Program-made: the position numbers and the translations under genes
Shown here: positions 1-7,178 of the stretch, one piece after another
How positions within the stretch are numbered: position 1 is the stretch's first letter
Layout of the letters: each line of letters starts with the position of its first letter
The notes under the pieces: model-generated
What the model saw: only the letters and a program-made list of their open reading frames with translations
Databases searched by the model: none
What the model was told of the DNA's origin: nothing
Assembly: GCA_045637205.1 (NCBI GenBank)
Contig: JAZTYY010000036.1
Span: forward strand, 1 to 10,126
Direction: 5' to 3'
Length of the DNA: 10,126 bases
DNA from: RGIG4608 sp045637205
GTDB taxonomy: Bacteria > Bacillota > Clostridia > Oscillospirales > CAG-272

Positions 1-180
1 CTTGCTTCAAAAGAAAAAGCGTTATAACCGTTTTGATAGCAAAACCATTTAGCCGCTTTTCTTTGGCAAAAAGAGCCGCAAAGAAAAGCTAACAAAAGAA
101 ACGGCGAATACAGGGCTACGCGCCCCGTACCCGCGCCACTGTGCGTGGAGCACCACCTTTAAAAAGGTGGACGAAACAAT
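1..180. repeat. GC-richer, hairpin-rich intergenic element, possible dispersed repeat
   Basis: Non-coding stretch with several inverted repeats. These are GTTTTG/CAAAAC at 30-35 and 40-45 (4-nt loop), GCTTTTCTTTG/CAAAGAAAAGC at 55-65 and 79-89 (an inner GGC/GCC can extend the stem), a short GGGC/GCCC at 113-116 and 122-125, and CCACCTTT/AAAGGTGG at 153-160 and 163-170. The part from about 100 to 170 is clearly richer in G and C than the AT-rich leader that follows. No hairpin is followed by a T run on either strand, so these do not look like intrinsic terminators. The composition and dense hairpins resemble dispersed intergenic repeats of Clostridia, but no second copy exists in this window, so repeat status is inference. 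A structured RNA cannot be excluded. Confidence 0.4.
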
Positions 181-316
181 CGCGAAAAGTGAGTGCGAAC
201 ATCCCGATAAATCAAAATTTGAAGTGTAAAAAATAGAAATTTAGGAATATATATACATATATCGCAATATTTCGAAAAAAGTCGATAAAAAAGTTAAAAT
301 AAAGTGAAAAAAGGAC

Positions 317-345
317 TACACAAAATGGGGAATATATGTTATAAT
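317..345 (+). promoter_or_regulatory. Probable sigma-A promoter of the rlmB operon
   Basis: An extended -10 element TGTTATAAT lies at 337-345, with the hexamer TATAAT at 340-345. Exactly 17 bp upstream is TACACA (317-322), a 4/6 match to the -35 consensus. Transcription would start near 352 and give a leader of about 40 nt before the rlmB start. The rest of 181-391 is AT-rich, and I see no gene, riboswitch or terminator in it. The next plausible terminator in this direction is at 7531, so this promoter may drive six genes. Confidence 0.65.
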
Positions 346-391
346 ATAGTATGATTGATAAGTTTACTCTTTTTTAGAAAGGGATATAAAA

Positions 392-1273
392 ATGAGAGAA
401 AATAATTACAAAAACAACACTAAAGGCAAAAATTACGGCAAAAAAGAAGGCGGACGCCCCACCCGTAATGAAAACTACAATTCCAATAATAAAAAGCAAT
501 ATTATAAAGAGCCCGTGCAAATGACTGAAGAAGAGCTTGGTGGTCTTGTTATAGGAAGAAATGCCGTTCGTGAACTTTTAAAGAGTGGTCGTGCTGTGGA
601 CAAGCTTCTTGTTAGCCGCGGGAATAGAGAGGGTTCAATCGTTGTCCTTGTGGCACAAGCAATTGAGCGCGGCATTCCTGTTGTGGAGGTTGAACGTGCT
701 AAGCTTGACGGTATGGCAGGTATGAGTCAGCACCAGGGCGTTATTGCCATGGCAGCAGAAAAGGAATACGTTGAGGTTGAGGATATTATCGCAATTGCAC
801 GCGAGAGAGGTGAAGCTCCCCTTATCGTTATTTCCGACGGTATTACCGACCCATATAATCTTGGCGCACTTATTAGATGTGCTGAGGGTGTTGGTGCACA
901 CGGACTTATTATTCCCAAAAGACGTGCAAGTGGTCTTACCCCCTTGGTTTCCAAGTCAAGTGCTGGCGCTATTGAGCACCTTGCAGTTGCTAAGGTTTCA
1001 AATATTGCGCAAACAATTGAGGAGCTCAAGGAGCAAAATATTTGGATTTACAGTGCCGAAGCAGGTGGACAAGCATATTACGATACCGATTTTAGAGGTG
1101 GCTGTGCTATAGTTTTTGGAAGTGAAGGAGAGGGAGTTTCTCAGCTTGTTAAGCAAAGAAGCGATTTCATAGTTTCAATTCCAATGTATGGACATGTTAA
1201 CTCGTTTAACGTATCCACAGCTGCTGCAGTAATTTTGGCTGAGGCATCAAAGCAGCATAGACAGAAAAAATAA
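392..1273 (+). CDS. rlmB: 23S rRNA (guanosine-2'-O)-methyltransferase RlmB, SpoU family
   Basis: Predicted SPOUT-class enzyme that uses S-adenosylmethionine to 2'-O-methylate a guanosine of 23S rRNA (G2251 in E. coli) in the cytoplasm. Residues 1-48 form a polar N/K/G-rich tail. Residues about 49-125 are the RNA-substrate-binding domain, starting with LVIGRNAVRELL. The catalytic SpoU domain follows. Motif 1 is DPYNLGALIRCAEGVGAHG at 153-171, with Asn156, Arg162 and Glu165. Motif 2 is IVFGSEGEGV at 240-249. Motif 3, the knot-forming segment, is IPMYGHVNSFNVSTAAAV at 263-280. The length of 293 aa exceeds the roughly 245 aa of E. coli RlmB mainly because of the N-terminal tail. The first ATG is chosen because a purine-rich GAAAGGGA (377-384) precedes it, whereas Met44 has no visible ribosome binding site. 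It is the first gene of the operon. The exact target nucleotide is inferred; TrmH or another SpoU paralogue is the alternative. Confidence 0.9.
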   Translation: MRENNYKNNTKGKNYGKKEGGRPTRNENYNSNNKKQYYKEPVQMTEEELGGLVIGRNAVRELLKSGRAVDKLLVSRGNREGSIVVLVAQAIERGIPVVEVERAKLDGMAGMSQHQGVIAMAAEKEYVEVEDIIAIARERGEAPLIVISDGITDPYNLGALIRCAEGVGAHGLIIPKRRASGLTPLVSKSSAGAIEHLAVAKVSNIAQTIEELKEQNIWIYSAEAGGQAYYDTDFRGGCAIVFGSEGEGVSQLVKQRSDFIVSIPMYGHVNSFNVSTAAAVILAEASKQHRQKK

Positions 1274-1300
1274 TAACAAAGATTATGAATAAATATGAAA

Positions 1301-1306
1301 AGGAGG
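1301..1306 (+). promoter_or_regulatory. Consensus Shine-Dalgarno deciding a GTG start
   Basis: A perfect AGGAGG lies 8 nt before the GTG at 1315. This supports GTG as the start of the 913-residue protein. A TTG at 1311 is out of frame, and no in-frame ATG near the start is as well placed. Confidence 0.85.
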
Positions 1307-1314
1307 TAATTTGA

Positions 1315-4056
1315 GTGGAAAACTTTAATAACGATGATGTTAAAAAGATGCTCCAAATGCTTAAAGAGCAGGCTGAAAGCAATAATGAATCAAATATAAA
1401 TACTCAAACTACCGAAAACGTTGCTTCTGATGAGGATATTAAAAGTATGCTTAAGGAACATTTTTCTGCCGAGCAAGAGGAGAAAAACGTTGCCGTAGCA
1501 GATGATTATTCTTTTGATGAGATAGATGAATTTATATCCGAAGAGGATGCTGAGGAGCTTGAACCTGAAATCGAGGAAGAACCCGAAATCGAAGAAGAAC
1601 CCGAAATCGAGGAAGAACCTGCAATCGAAGAAGAACCCGAAATCGAAGAAGAACCCGAAATCGAGGAAGAACCTGCAATCGAAGAAGAACCCGAAATCGA
1701 GGAAGAGCCTGCAATTGAGGAAGAACCCGAAGTCGAGGAAGAACCCGAAATCGAGGCTGAACTCGAAATCGAGGAAAAAATCGAAGAAATTGAAGAAGCT
1801 CCCATTCTTAAGAGTACTGATGATTACATAGAGGAGATTGTTCTTGAAGAGGCACTCCCTGAAAAATATGATGATGAGGAAGAGCCGGTTTCTGAAGAAT
1901 CTATAAACTATGACGAGGTGCTTGAGGGTCAGCAGGGAACTGTATTTAATCAGTTCGTAGAGGACTTTACAGGAGACCTTGATGACGTAGTGTTTGAAGC
2001 TGAAATCACCGAAAGTCGCGCTCCTGATAAGCAGTATACAATTTTTGAAGACTGGGAAGAGATAATCAAGAAGCAGGATTTTGCGACTGCTGAGGAAGAA
2101 ATCATTCCACCTGATGCAGAGGCATTTGAGCAGGTTGTTGAAGATACTGAAGGCAAAAAAATGCACACTGACTATTTCAATCCAATAGTTTCTGACAACA
2201 ATCTTGACGCAGTTGATATTGCTCTTATGGTTGCCTTGGGCGGTGAAAGTGAATTAAATCAAACCGTTGGATTTGAAAAGATTCGTCAAGCAGTTCACGA
2301 CGTTCAAGAGGAAGAGGAAGAAAATCTTGAGGGCAAAAAGATTTATGGTTTTACCGGTGATGAATACTCGTCTTTGGCACAAAACATAAAGATTAAAAAG
2401 AAATATAAAACAGATAAAATTAAACTCTTTGCCCAATTAATTGCAACCGGAATTTTTGCAATGATTCTTATGATTTATGAAATATTTGGTTGGGTTGGAA
2501 ATGAGTTTAGCGGAGCTCTTAATGTGGCAAATCACCCCATGTTGCATATTTTTGTGGGTGTTCAGCTTCTTATTATTTGCTTTGCAATATCCTATAATAA
2601 GTTTATTAAGCTTTTCAAGGAGCCAATGAGCTTCTCATCGCTTTCATATCTTGGTGCGCTTTTAACCTTGTTTTTAAGTGCAATTCACGATATTCTTATT
2701 ATCTCGGTTGACGGTTATTTCACCGCCGCTATGACATTCCATTCAGCGTCAGCAGTGCTTCTTTTGTTGAGTCTTGCTTATGATGTGTTTGATATTGTTC
2801 AGCAGTCCTATACCTTCAATATCATTTCACTCAGTGATAAAAAGCTTGTTCTTGAGCCCTATGGAAGAATCAAGACCGATGATGACAGTGAGATGATTGA
2901 AAGTGACAGCTATTGCATATCAAGAGTTCCCACAGTTAAGAAATATTTTGCAAGAACAAGCGCACCCTCAAACGTATCTATGAGCAAGCTCATTCCTTTG
3001 GTGCTCAGCTTTTCAATTGCAATTTGCGTTATGCTTTTGCTTCTTCTTATGGGAGAAATGGATAGCATTTTGTTTGGATTTATCATTACACTTTCATTCC
3101 TTCTTATATGCACAAGCATATTCGAAAGTGAATTTGCATTCTTTGAGGTTCATAGAATACTTAAAAAATACAAAACAAGTATTATTGGTAAATCAAGCGT
3201 TGCCGAGTATGGCAAGTGCGACATAGTTTATTTCGATGATTACAACGTTTTCAACAAAAAGAGTGTCAGAACAAAGGGGCTTAAGCTCTATGACAACAAT
3301 GAAATTTACCGTATTCTTTATCATACTCAAGCGGTATTCTCTAAGGTTGGAGGTCCTCTTAAGGGTGTGTTTGAATTTGCTACAACAGAAATGACGCATT
3401 CTAATAAGGTTGAAATCAAGGAAATCAGTAAAGAGGGTATTTCTGCAATCGTTGACGGAAGAACTGCAGTTCTTATCGGAACGGGTGCGTTTATGAGAAG
3501 CAGATATATTCATCCAAGCTATACAAGTGCCGATCTCAAGCTTGAGGAAAGCGGAGAAGAGAGCATTATGTTTATCGCGCTTAACGGAGTTCTTGGAGCA
3601 AAGCTTTACGTTACATATCAGTTTTCAAGTGAATTTGAAAGACTTGCTCGCAAGCTTTCAAAACGCGGAGTTAAAATTGGTATTCGTTCATCCGACCCCA
3701 ACGTTAACAGCAAGTGGGCAAAGAAGTACGGCGATATGAAGAAGTTTGATATCAGCATTGTTCGTCCCACACTTAAGGAAATTAAGCCATCAGAAAAGTC
3801 AATTGAAAGCGGTGTGGTATCAGTTAAAAATGTTCGCGCACTTTCAGAGGCGTTGATAATGTGTATCAAGCTTAACAATTTTGAGGCACTTATATCTAAG
3901 ATAAGAGTGGTTGCACTTGTTGTTGTAGGTATTTTGTCATTTGCGCTTTTGCTTCTTTCGGGCATTAATACAATTACAATTCTTGCCCTTTCGCTGACAT
4001 TGGCGCTTGGTGCTTCAATCGTGGCACTTTTAACTCATTTCTATATTAAAAACTAA
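1315..4056 (+). CDS. Acidic-repeat membrane protein with a degenerate P1B-type ATPase-like core
   Basis: Function unknown. Residues 1-340 are very acidic and low-complexity, with an EEEP[EA]I hexapeptide array at 81-152, and are probably disordered and cytoplasmic. The remainder has eight likely membrane segments at about 370-392, 409-427, 441-465, 468-490, 557-579, 583-604, 864-883 and 885-910. This 4+2+2 layout matches P1B heavy-metal ATPases. The cytoplasmic part 605-863 has the order of their P and N domains. GKSSVAEYGKCDIVYFDDYNV (625-645) sits where IKSGEALE...vvFDKTGT would be, GISAIVDGRTAVLIGTGAFM (708-727) resembles the nucleotide-domain GxxAxVdGrxvxIGnxxxM, and LSKRGVKIGIRSSDPN (781-796) resembles LkxxGixvxmlTGDN. 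DKTGT has become DDYNV (Asp641 kept), TGES is missing in a loop of only about 65 residues, GDGxND is absent, and there is no CPC. A pumping activity is therefore unlikely. The next gene starts 10 bp downstream. The ATPase relationship is inference from motif order; an unrelated polytopic protein is the alternative. Confidence 0.6.
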   Translation: MENFNNDDVKKMLQMLKEQAESNNESNINTQTTENVASDEDIKSMLKEHFSAEQEEKNVAVADDYSFDEIDEFISEEDAEELEPEIEEEPEIEEEPEIEEEPAIEEEPEIEEEPEIEEEPAIEEEPEIEEEPAIEEEPEVEEEPEIEAELEIEEKIEEIEEAPILKSTDDYIEEIVLEEALPEKYDDEEEPVSEESINYDEVLEGQQGTVFNQFVEDFTGDLDDVVFEAEITESRAPDKQYTIFEDWEEIIKKQDFATAEEEIIPPDAEAFEQVVEDTEGKKMHTDYFNPIVSDNNLDAVDIALMVALGGESELNQTVGFEKIRQAVHDVQEEEEENLEGKKIYGFTGDEYSSLAQNIKIKKKYKTDKIKLFAQLIATGIFAMILMIYEIFGWVGNEFSGALNVANHPMLHIFVGVQLLIICFAISYNKFIKLFKEPMSFSSLSYLGALLTLFLSAIHDILIISVDGYFTAAMTFHSASAVLLLLSLAYDVFDIVQQSYTFNIISLSDKKLVLEPYGRIKTDDDSEMIESDSYCISRVPTVKKYFARTSAPSNVSMSKLIPLVLSFSIAICVMLLLLLMGEMDSILFGFIITLSFLLICTSIFESEFAFFEVHRILKKYKTSIIGKSSVAEYGKCDIVYFDDYNVFNKKSVRTKGLKLYDNNEIYRILYHTQAVFSKVGGPLKGVFEFATTEMTHSNKVEIKEISKEGISAIVDGRTAVLIGTGAFMRSRYIHPSYTSADLKLEESGEESIMFIALNGVLGAKLYVTYQFSSEFERLARKLSKRGVKIGIRSSDPNVNSKWAKKYGDMKKFDISIVRPTLKEIKPSEKSIESGVVSVKNVRALSEALIMCIKLNNFEALISKIRVVALVVVGILSFALLLLSGINTITILALSLTLALGASIVALLTHFYIKN
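1555..1770 (+). repeat. 18-bp in-frame tandem repeat array (12 units)
   Basis: Twelve consecutive 18-bp units encode the hexapeptide EEEP[EA][IV]. The ten central units (1573-1752) fit it perfectly, while the first (ELEPEI) and last (EAELEI) are degenerate. Two main unit types occur, GAAGAAGAACCCGAAATC and GAGGAAGAACCTGCAATC. A higher-order period is visible: units 2-4 (1573-1626) and 5-7 (1627-1680) agree at 53 of 54 bases, which suggests a recent 54-bp duplication. Because the unit is a multiple of three, copy-number changes would keep the reading frame. Confidence 0.95.
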
Positions 4057-4066
4057 CGGTGAAACA

Positions 4067-5923
4067 ATGAATATTAAAAACAGTTCAATTCTTAAATCAG
4101 TTGAAAAGCCCGGGCGCTATAGCGCAGGGGAATTTGGACAGATTATTAAGGATAAAAAGGATATAAAGGCAAGATGGGCATTTTGCTTTCCTGATACGTA
4201 TGAGATTGGTATGTCCAATCTCGGCGTAAGAATTCTCTATGGTGCGCTTAATAATGAGCCTGACGTATGGTGTGAGAGAGCCTATGCCCCCTGGATTGAT
4301 ATGCAAGAAAAAATGCGCAAGCATAATATTCCTCTTTGTGCACACGAAAGTGGAGATAAGCTCACTGATTTCGATATTATAGGCATTACCTTGCAATATG
4401 AGATGTGCTATACCACAACTCTTAAAATGCTTGAGCTTGCGAATATTCCTCTTTTTGCAAAGGATAGAGGAGAGGAATTTCCCATCATAATCGGTGGTGG
4501 TCCCTGTGCATATAATGCTGAGCCTGTTGCTGATTTTTTTGATTGCTTCTCGATTGGTGAGGGTGAGGAAAATCTTGTTGAATTCACTCGTCTTTACATT
4601 GAGATGAAGGATAATGGAACTTACACCAAAAAGGACTTCCTTCATAGAGCAGCTGCTGAAATTGGTGGCATTTACGTTCCGTCACTTTATGATGTTACTT
4701 ATAACGAAGATGGAACAATTAAGGCATATACACCCATTTATGAGGATGTGCCGAAGCGCGTGTTAAAGCGTATTATGACCGATATGGACAAGGCATATTT
4801 TCCAAGCAAGGTAGTTATGCCCTATATTGAAACGGTACACGATAGAATTATGCTTGAGGTTTATCGTGGCTGCATCCGTGGTTGCCGTTTCTGTCAAGCG
4901 GGTATGGTTTACCGCCCCGTTAGAGAAAAGACTCCCGGTGTTCTTAATGAACAGGCAAAGTGCTTGTTTGAGGCAACGGGATATGATGAAATTTCACTTT
5001 CATCACTTTCAATAAGTGACTATTCTCGTCTTTCTGAGCTTACTGATAATCTTCTTGAGTGGACTGATGAAAATATGGTTAGCTTGTCCTTGCCATCTCT
5101 TAGAGTTGACAGCTTTACAAAGGAGCTTATGGATAAGATTTCAACTGTTCGTACAGGCTCACTTACGTTTGCACCTGAAGCGGGAAGTCAGCGACTTCGT
5201 GACGTAATCAATAAAAACGTGTGCGAAGCAGATCTTTTGCGTGCGGTAAACGTTGGTTTTGATGCGGGTAAAACCTCTTGTAAGCTTTATTTTATGATGG
5301 GCTTGCCAACTGAAACCTATGAAGATCTTGACGGTATTGCAGATCTTGCAAAAGCTGTTATTGAAGAATACTATGCTAATCCCAATAGACAAAAGGGTAG
5401 AGCACCCAGCGTTACTGTTAGTGTTTCTTGCTTTATTCCAAAGCCCTTTACACCTTTCCAATGGGAAGCGCAGGACAGTATGGAAACTTTCGTAGAAAAG
5501 CAAAAATATCTTGAAAGTAAGATTACCGACAGAAAGATTAGATACGTACACCATGACGCGCGTGTTTCTCACGTGGAAGCCATTTTGGCGCGTGGTGATA
5601 GAAGACTTGCGCCTGCATTGGCACTTGCTTGCGAGCGTGGATTCTGCTTTGACGCGTGGGATGAATTTTTCCACTATGACGAGTGGATTAAGGTTTTTGA
5701 GGACTGTGGTATCGACTATAACTTCTACTCTAATAGAGTATGGGGAGAGGACGAGGTGCTTCCTTGGGACGTTATCGACTGTGGTGTTACAAAGGAATTT
5801 TTGAAGCGTGAGCGCAAAAATGCTTATGCCGAAAAAACAACACCATCCTGCCGTGAAAAATGCTCCGGCTGTGGTGTGAATAAGCTTGGAGGTGAAAGAA
5901 CATGGTGTCCGAAACAAAATTAA
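4067..5923 (+). CDS. Radical SAM protein with B12-binding-like N-terminal domain (TIGR03960-like)
   Basis: Predicted radical S-adenosylmethionine enzyme of the TIGR03960-like family; the substrate is not known. The N-terminal ~200 residues resemble the cobalamin-binding-like domain found in such proteins (FPDTYEIGMSNLGVRILYG at 41-59, FPIIIGGGPCAYN at 138-150), but I see no classical DxHxxG cobalamin-ligand motif. The radical SAM core has Cys269, Cys273 and Cys276 in RGCIRGCRFC (CxxxCxxC, binding the catalytic 4Fe-4S cluster). Further core elements are SLPSLRVDSF (341-350), TFAPEAGSQRLRDVINK (367-383), which is typical of this family, and KLYFMMGLPTET (406-417). The C-terminus has a second CxxxCxxC, Cys595, Cys599 and Cys602, plus Cys614. 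The ATG at 4067 lies 10 bp after the previous stop and has only a weak GGTGA ahead of it, so coupling to the upstream gene is likely. The end overlaps the partner gene by 22 bp. The family assignment is strong, but the biochemical role is open. Confidence 0.88.
   Translation: MNIKNSSILKSVEKPGRYSAGEFGQIIKDKKDIKARWAFCFPDTYEIGMSNLGVRILYGALNNEPDVWCERAYAPWIDMQEKMRKHNIPLCAHESGDKLTDFDIIGITLQYEMCYTTTLKMLELANIPLFAKDRGEEFPIIIGGGPCAYNAEPVADFFDCFSIGEGEENLVEFTRLYIEMKDNGTYTKKDFLHRAAAEIGGIYVPSLYDVTYNEDGTIKAYTPIYEDVPKRVLKRIMTDMDKAYFPSKVVMPYIETVHDRIMLEVYRGCIRGCRFCQAGMVYRPVREKTPGVLNEQAKCLFEATGYDEISLSSLSISDYSRLSELTDNLLEWTDENMVSLSLPSLRVDSFTKELMDKISTVRTGSLTFAPEAGSQRLRDVINKNVCEADLLRAVNVGFDAGKTSCKLYFMMGLPTETYEDLDGIADLAKAVIEEYYANPNRQKGRAPSVTVSVSCFIPKPFTPFQWEAQDSMETFVEKQKYLESKITDRKIRYVHHDARVSHVEAILARGDRRLAPALALACERGFCFDAWDEFFHYDEWIKVFEDCGIDYNFYSNRVWGEDEVLPWDVIDCGVTKEFLKRERKNAYAEKTTPSCREKCSGCGVNKLGGERTWCPKQN
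5888..5895 (+). promoter_or_regulatory. Strong Shine-Dalgarno inside the end of the radical SAM gene
   Basis: GGAGGTGA lies 6 nt before the ATG at 5902 and inside the last codons of the radical SAM gene. It supports the overlapping start and suggests translational coupling of the two partner proteins. Confidence 0.85.
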
Positions 5924-6660
5924 AACCATACTCCAAGACTGATTATCCTTTGCTTGAAGAACCTAAATACATAAGATTTAAGTTCCGCAAGGTTGGTGAT
6001 TTGCAGTTTATTTCACATCTTGATCTTCAAAAGGCAATGGGAAAGGTGCTTGTTCGTGCAAAGGCTCCACTTTGGTATTCAAAGGGATTTAACCCCCATC
6101 CTAAGCTTATTTTTGCGCTCCCCTTGTCAGTTGGTGCGCAGAGTGAATGTGAATATCTCGACGTAAGAGTTGAGAGAGCGATTCCACCGTCAGAGCTTAT
6201 GGAGCACATAAATGCAGAGCTAACTGAGGAGCTTCGCTTCCTTGATGCTTATTATGCTGAAACAAGATTAGAGGATATTTATTGGGCTGAGTACGATTTT
6301 TCAATCAAGACTGAGGGTGCTGATGAAAACATGGCACACGAGGTTGAAAAACTCCTTATGGGAGAGCAGGTTATTATTCTCAAAAAAGCAAAGGATAAAT
6401 ATAAAAAGATATTCTTTAAGGAGATTGATATTGCAGAATACATTCGTGATGTTAGTGTTAAATTTGAAGACGAAACAATTAAGATTAATGTAAAATTGTC
6501 TGCTTCAATTAACCAAACACACCCACACATTAACCCTGAAAATATTGTTACTATGCTCAAAGAAAAGCTTGGAATTTTGTCAGGTGACGTTACTAAAGAG
6601 CAATACGATATTATAAGAACAAGAATTTATTTTGAAGACGGGGAAACCGACTTCAGATAG
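5902..6660 (+). CDS. Radical SAM-linked protein (TIGR03936 / DUF2344-like)
   Basis: Member of an uncharacterised family known to be encoded beside, or fused to, TIGR03960-type radical SAM proteins, so it is probably a partner subunit or RNA/substrate adaptor; this role is inference. The family signature is clear in the N-terminal half: YIRFKFRKVGDLQFISHLDL (24-43), where the SHLDL box is diagnostic, then YSKGFNPHPKLIFALPLSVGAQSECEYLDV (59-88). The C-terminal half is less conserved and alternates predicted helices and strands. The length of 252 aa is normal for the family. The gene overlaps the upstream radical SAM gene by 22 bp and has its own strong ribosome binding site. In many Firmicutes this pair is followed by an RNase G/E gene and ribosomal protein genes rplU and rpmA; here a carbonic-anhydrase-like gene follows after 8 bp. 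Confidence 0.88.
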   Translation: MVSETKLKPYSKTDYPLLEEPKYIRFKFRKVGDLQFISHLDLQKAMGKVLVRAKAPLWYSKGFNPHPKLIFALPLSVGAQSECEYLDVRVERAIPPSELMEHINAELTEELRFLDAYYAETRLEDIYWAEYDFSIKTEGADENMAHEVEKLLMGEQVIILKKAKDKYKKIFFKEIDIAEYIRDVSVKFEDETIKINVKLSASINQTHPHINPENIVTMLKEKLGILSGDVTKEQYDIIRTRIYFEDGETDFR

Positions 6661-6668
6661 AGGCCTTT

Positions 6669-7151
6669 ATGAAATCAATTGACAAAAGTGTTTTTATAGC
6701 TGACGGAGCGCGCGTTGTTGGTGACGTTGAAATTGGCAAGAATAGTAGTGTTTGGTTTAATGCGGTTATAAGAGCTGATTCCGATACGGTGAAAATCGGT
6801 GAAAATACCAATATTCAAGATAATGCCGTTATCCACACGAGTGCAGGCTTTGGAGTTCAAATCGGTGATAACGTTACTATAGGTCACGGTGCGATAGTTC
6901 ACGGCTGTACGATAAAGGATAACGTAATTATCGGTATGGGCGCGATTGTTTTGAATGGCGCAGTTATAGAAGAAAACTGTATTATAGGTGCAGGAACTTT
7001 GGTTACTCAAGGCAAGGTTATTCCATCGGGAAGTCTTGCTTTTGGAAACCCTGTGAAAATCGTTAGACAGCTTACTAATGAGGAAATAAAATCCATCAAG
7101 GATAATGCAATTTCTTATGTAAATGAAGCAAAGAATTATTGTGATAATTAA
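6669..7151 (+). CDS. Gamma-class carbonic anhydrase-like hexapeptide-repeat protein
   Basis: A 160-residue left-handed beta-helix protein built from hexapeptide repeats (for example IGKNSS, IGENTN, IGDNVT, IGMGAI, IGAGTL), expected to be a soluble trimer. The three metal-binding histidines of the gamma-carbonic anhydrase family appear as His56, His73 and His78 (VIHTS and GHGAIVHGC). Active-site residues Arg35, Asp37, Asn48 and Gln50 are at the spacings seen in Methanosarcina Cam. The acidic proton-shuttle loop of Cam is absent, as in the CamH/YrdA/PaaY-like subgroup, so CO2 hydration may be weak and another small-molecule or zinc-related role is possible. A C-terminal helix (from about 136) packs against the helix in this family. 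An AGAGG (6659-6663) overlaps the preceding stop, 5 nt before the ATG. It is the fifth gene of the operon. Confidence 0.88.
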   Translation: MKSIDKSVFIADGARVVGDVEIGKNSSVWFNAVIRADSDTVKIGENTNIQDNAVIHTSAGFGVQIGDNVTIGHGAIVHGCTIKDNVIIGMGAIVLNGAVIEENCIIGAGTLVTQGKVIPSGSLAFGNPVKIVRQLTNEEIKSIKDNAISYVNEAKNYCDN

Positions 7152-7178
7152 GTAATCAAATACAGAGAGGTGTAAACC

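Noticed and set aside
2..52. Open frame running in from the left edge to a TAG at 50-52, possibly the end of an upstream gene
   Set aside because: Only about 16 codons, low-complexity and overlapping a hairpin at 30-45. A second frame also stops at 25-27. There is no recognisable C-terminus, so I do not call a gene.
200..391. Riboswitch, T-box or attenuator in the rlmB leader
   Set aside because: The predicted leader after the promoter is only about 40 nt with no stable stem or T-box sequence.
1506..1831. Long open frames on both strands across the repeat array (Ser/Gly-, Phe/Leu- or Lys/Asn-rich)
   Set aside because: They are by-products of the 18-bp in-frame repeat, which keeps all six frames open. 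They have no ribosome binding sites and simple composition.
5159..5929. Minus-strand open frame of 256 codons opposite the radical SAM gene
   Set aside because: It shadows a strongly supported family member, has no start signal and has no recognisable protein features.
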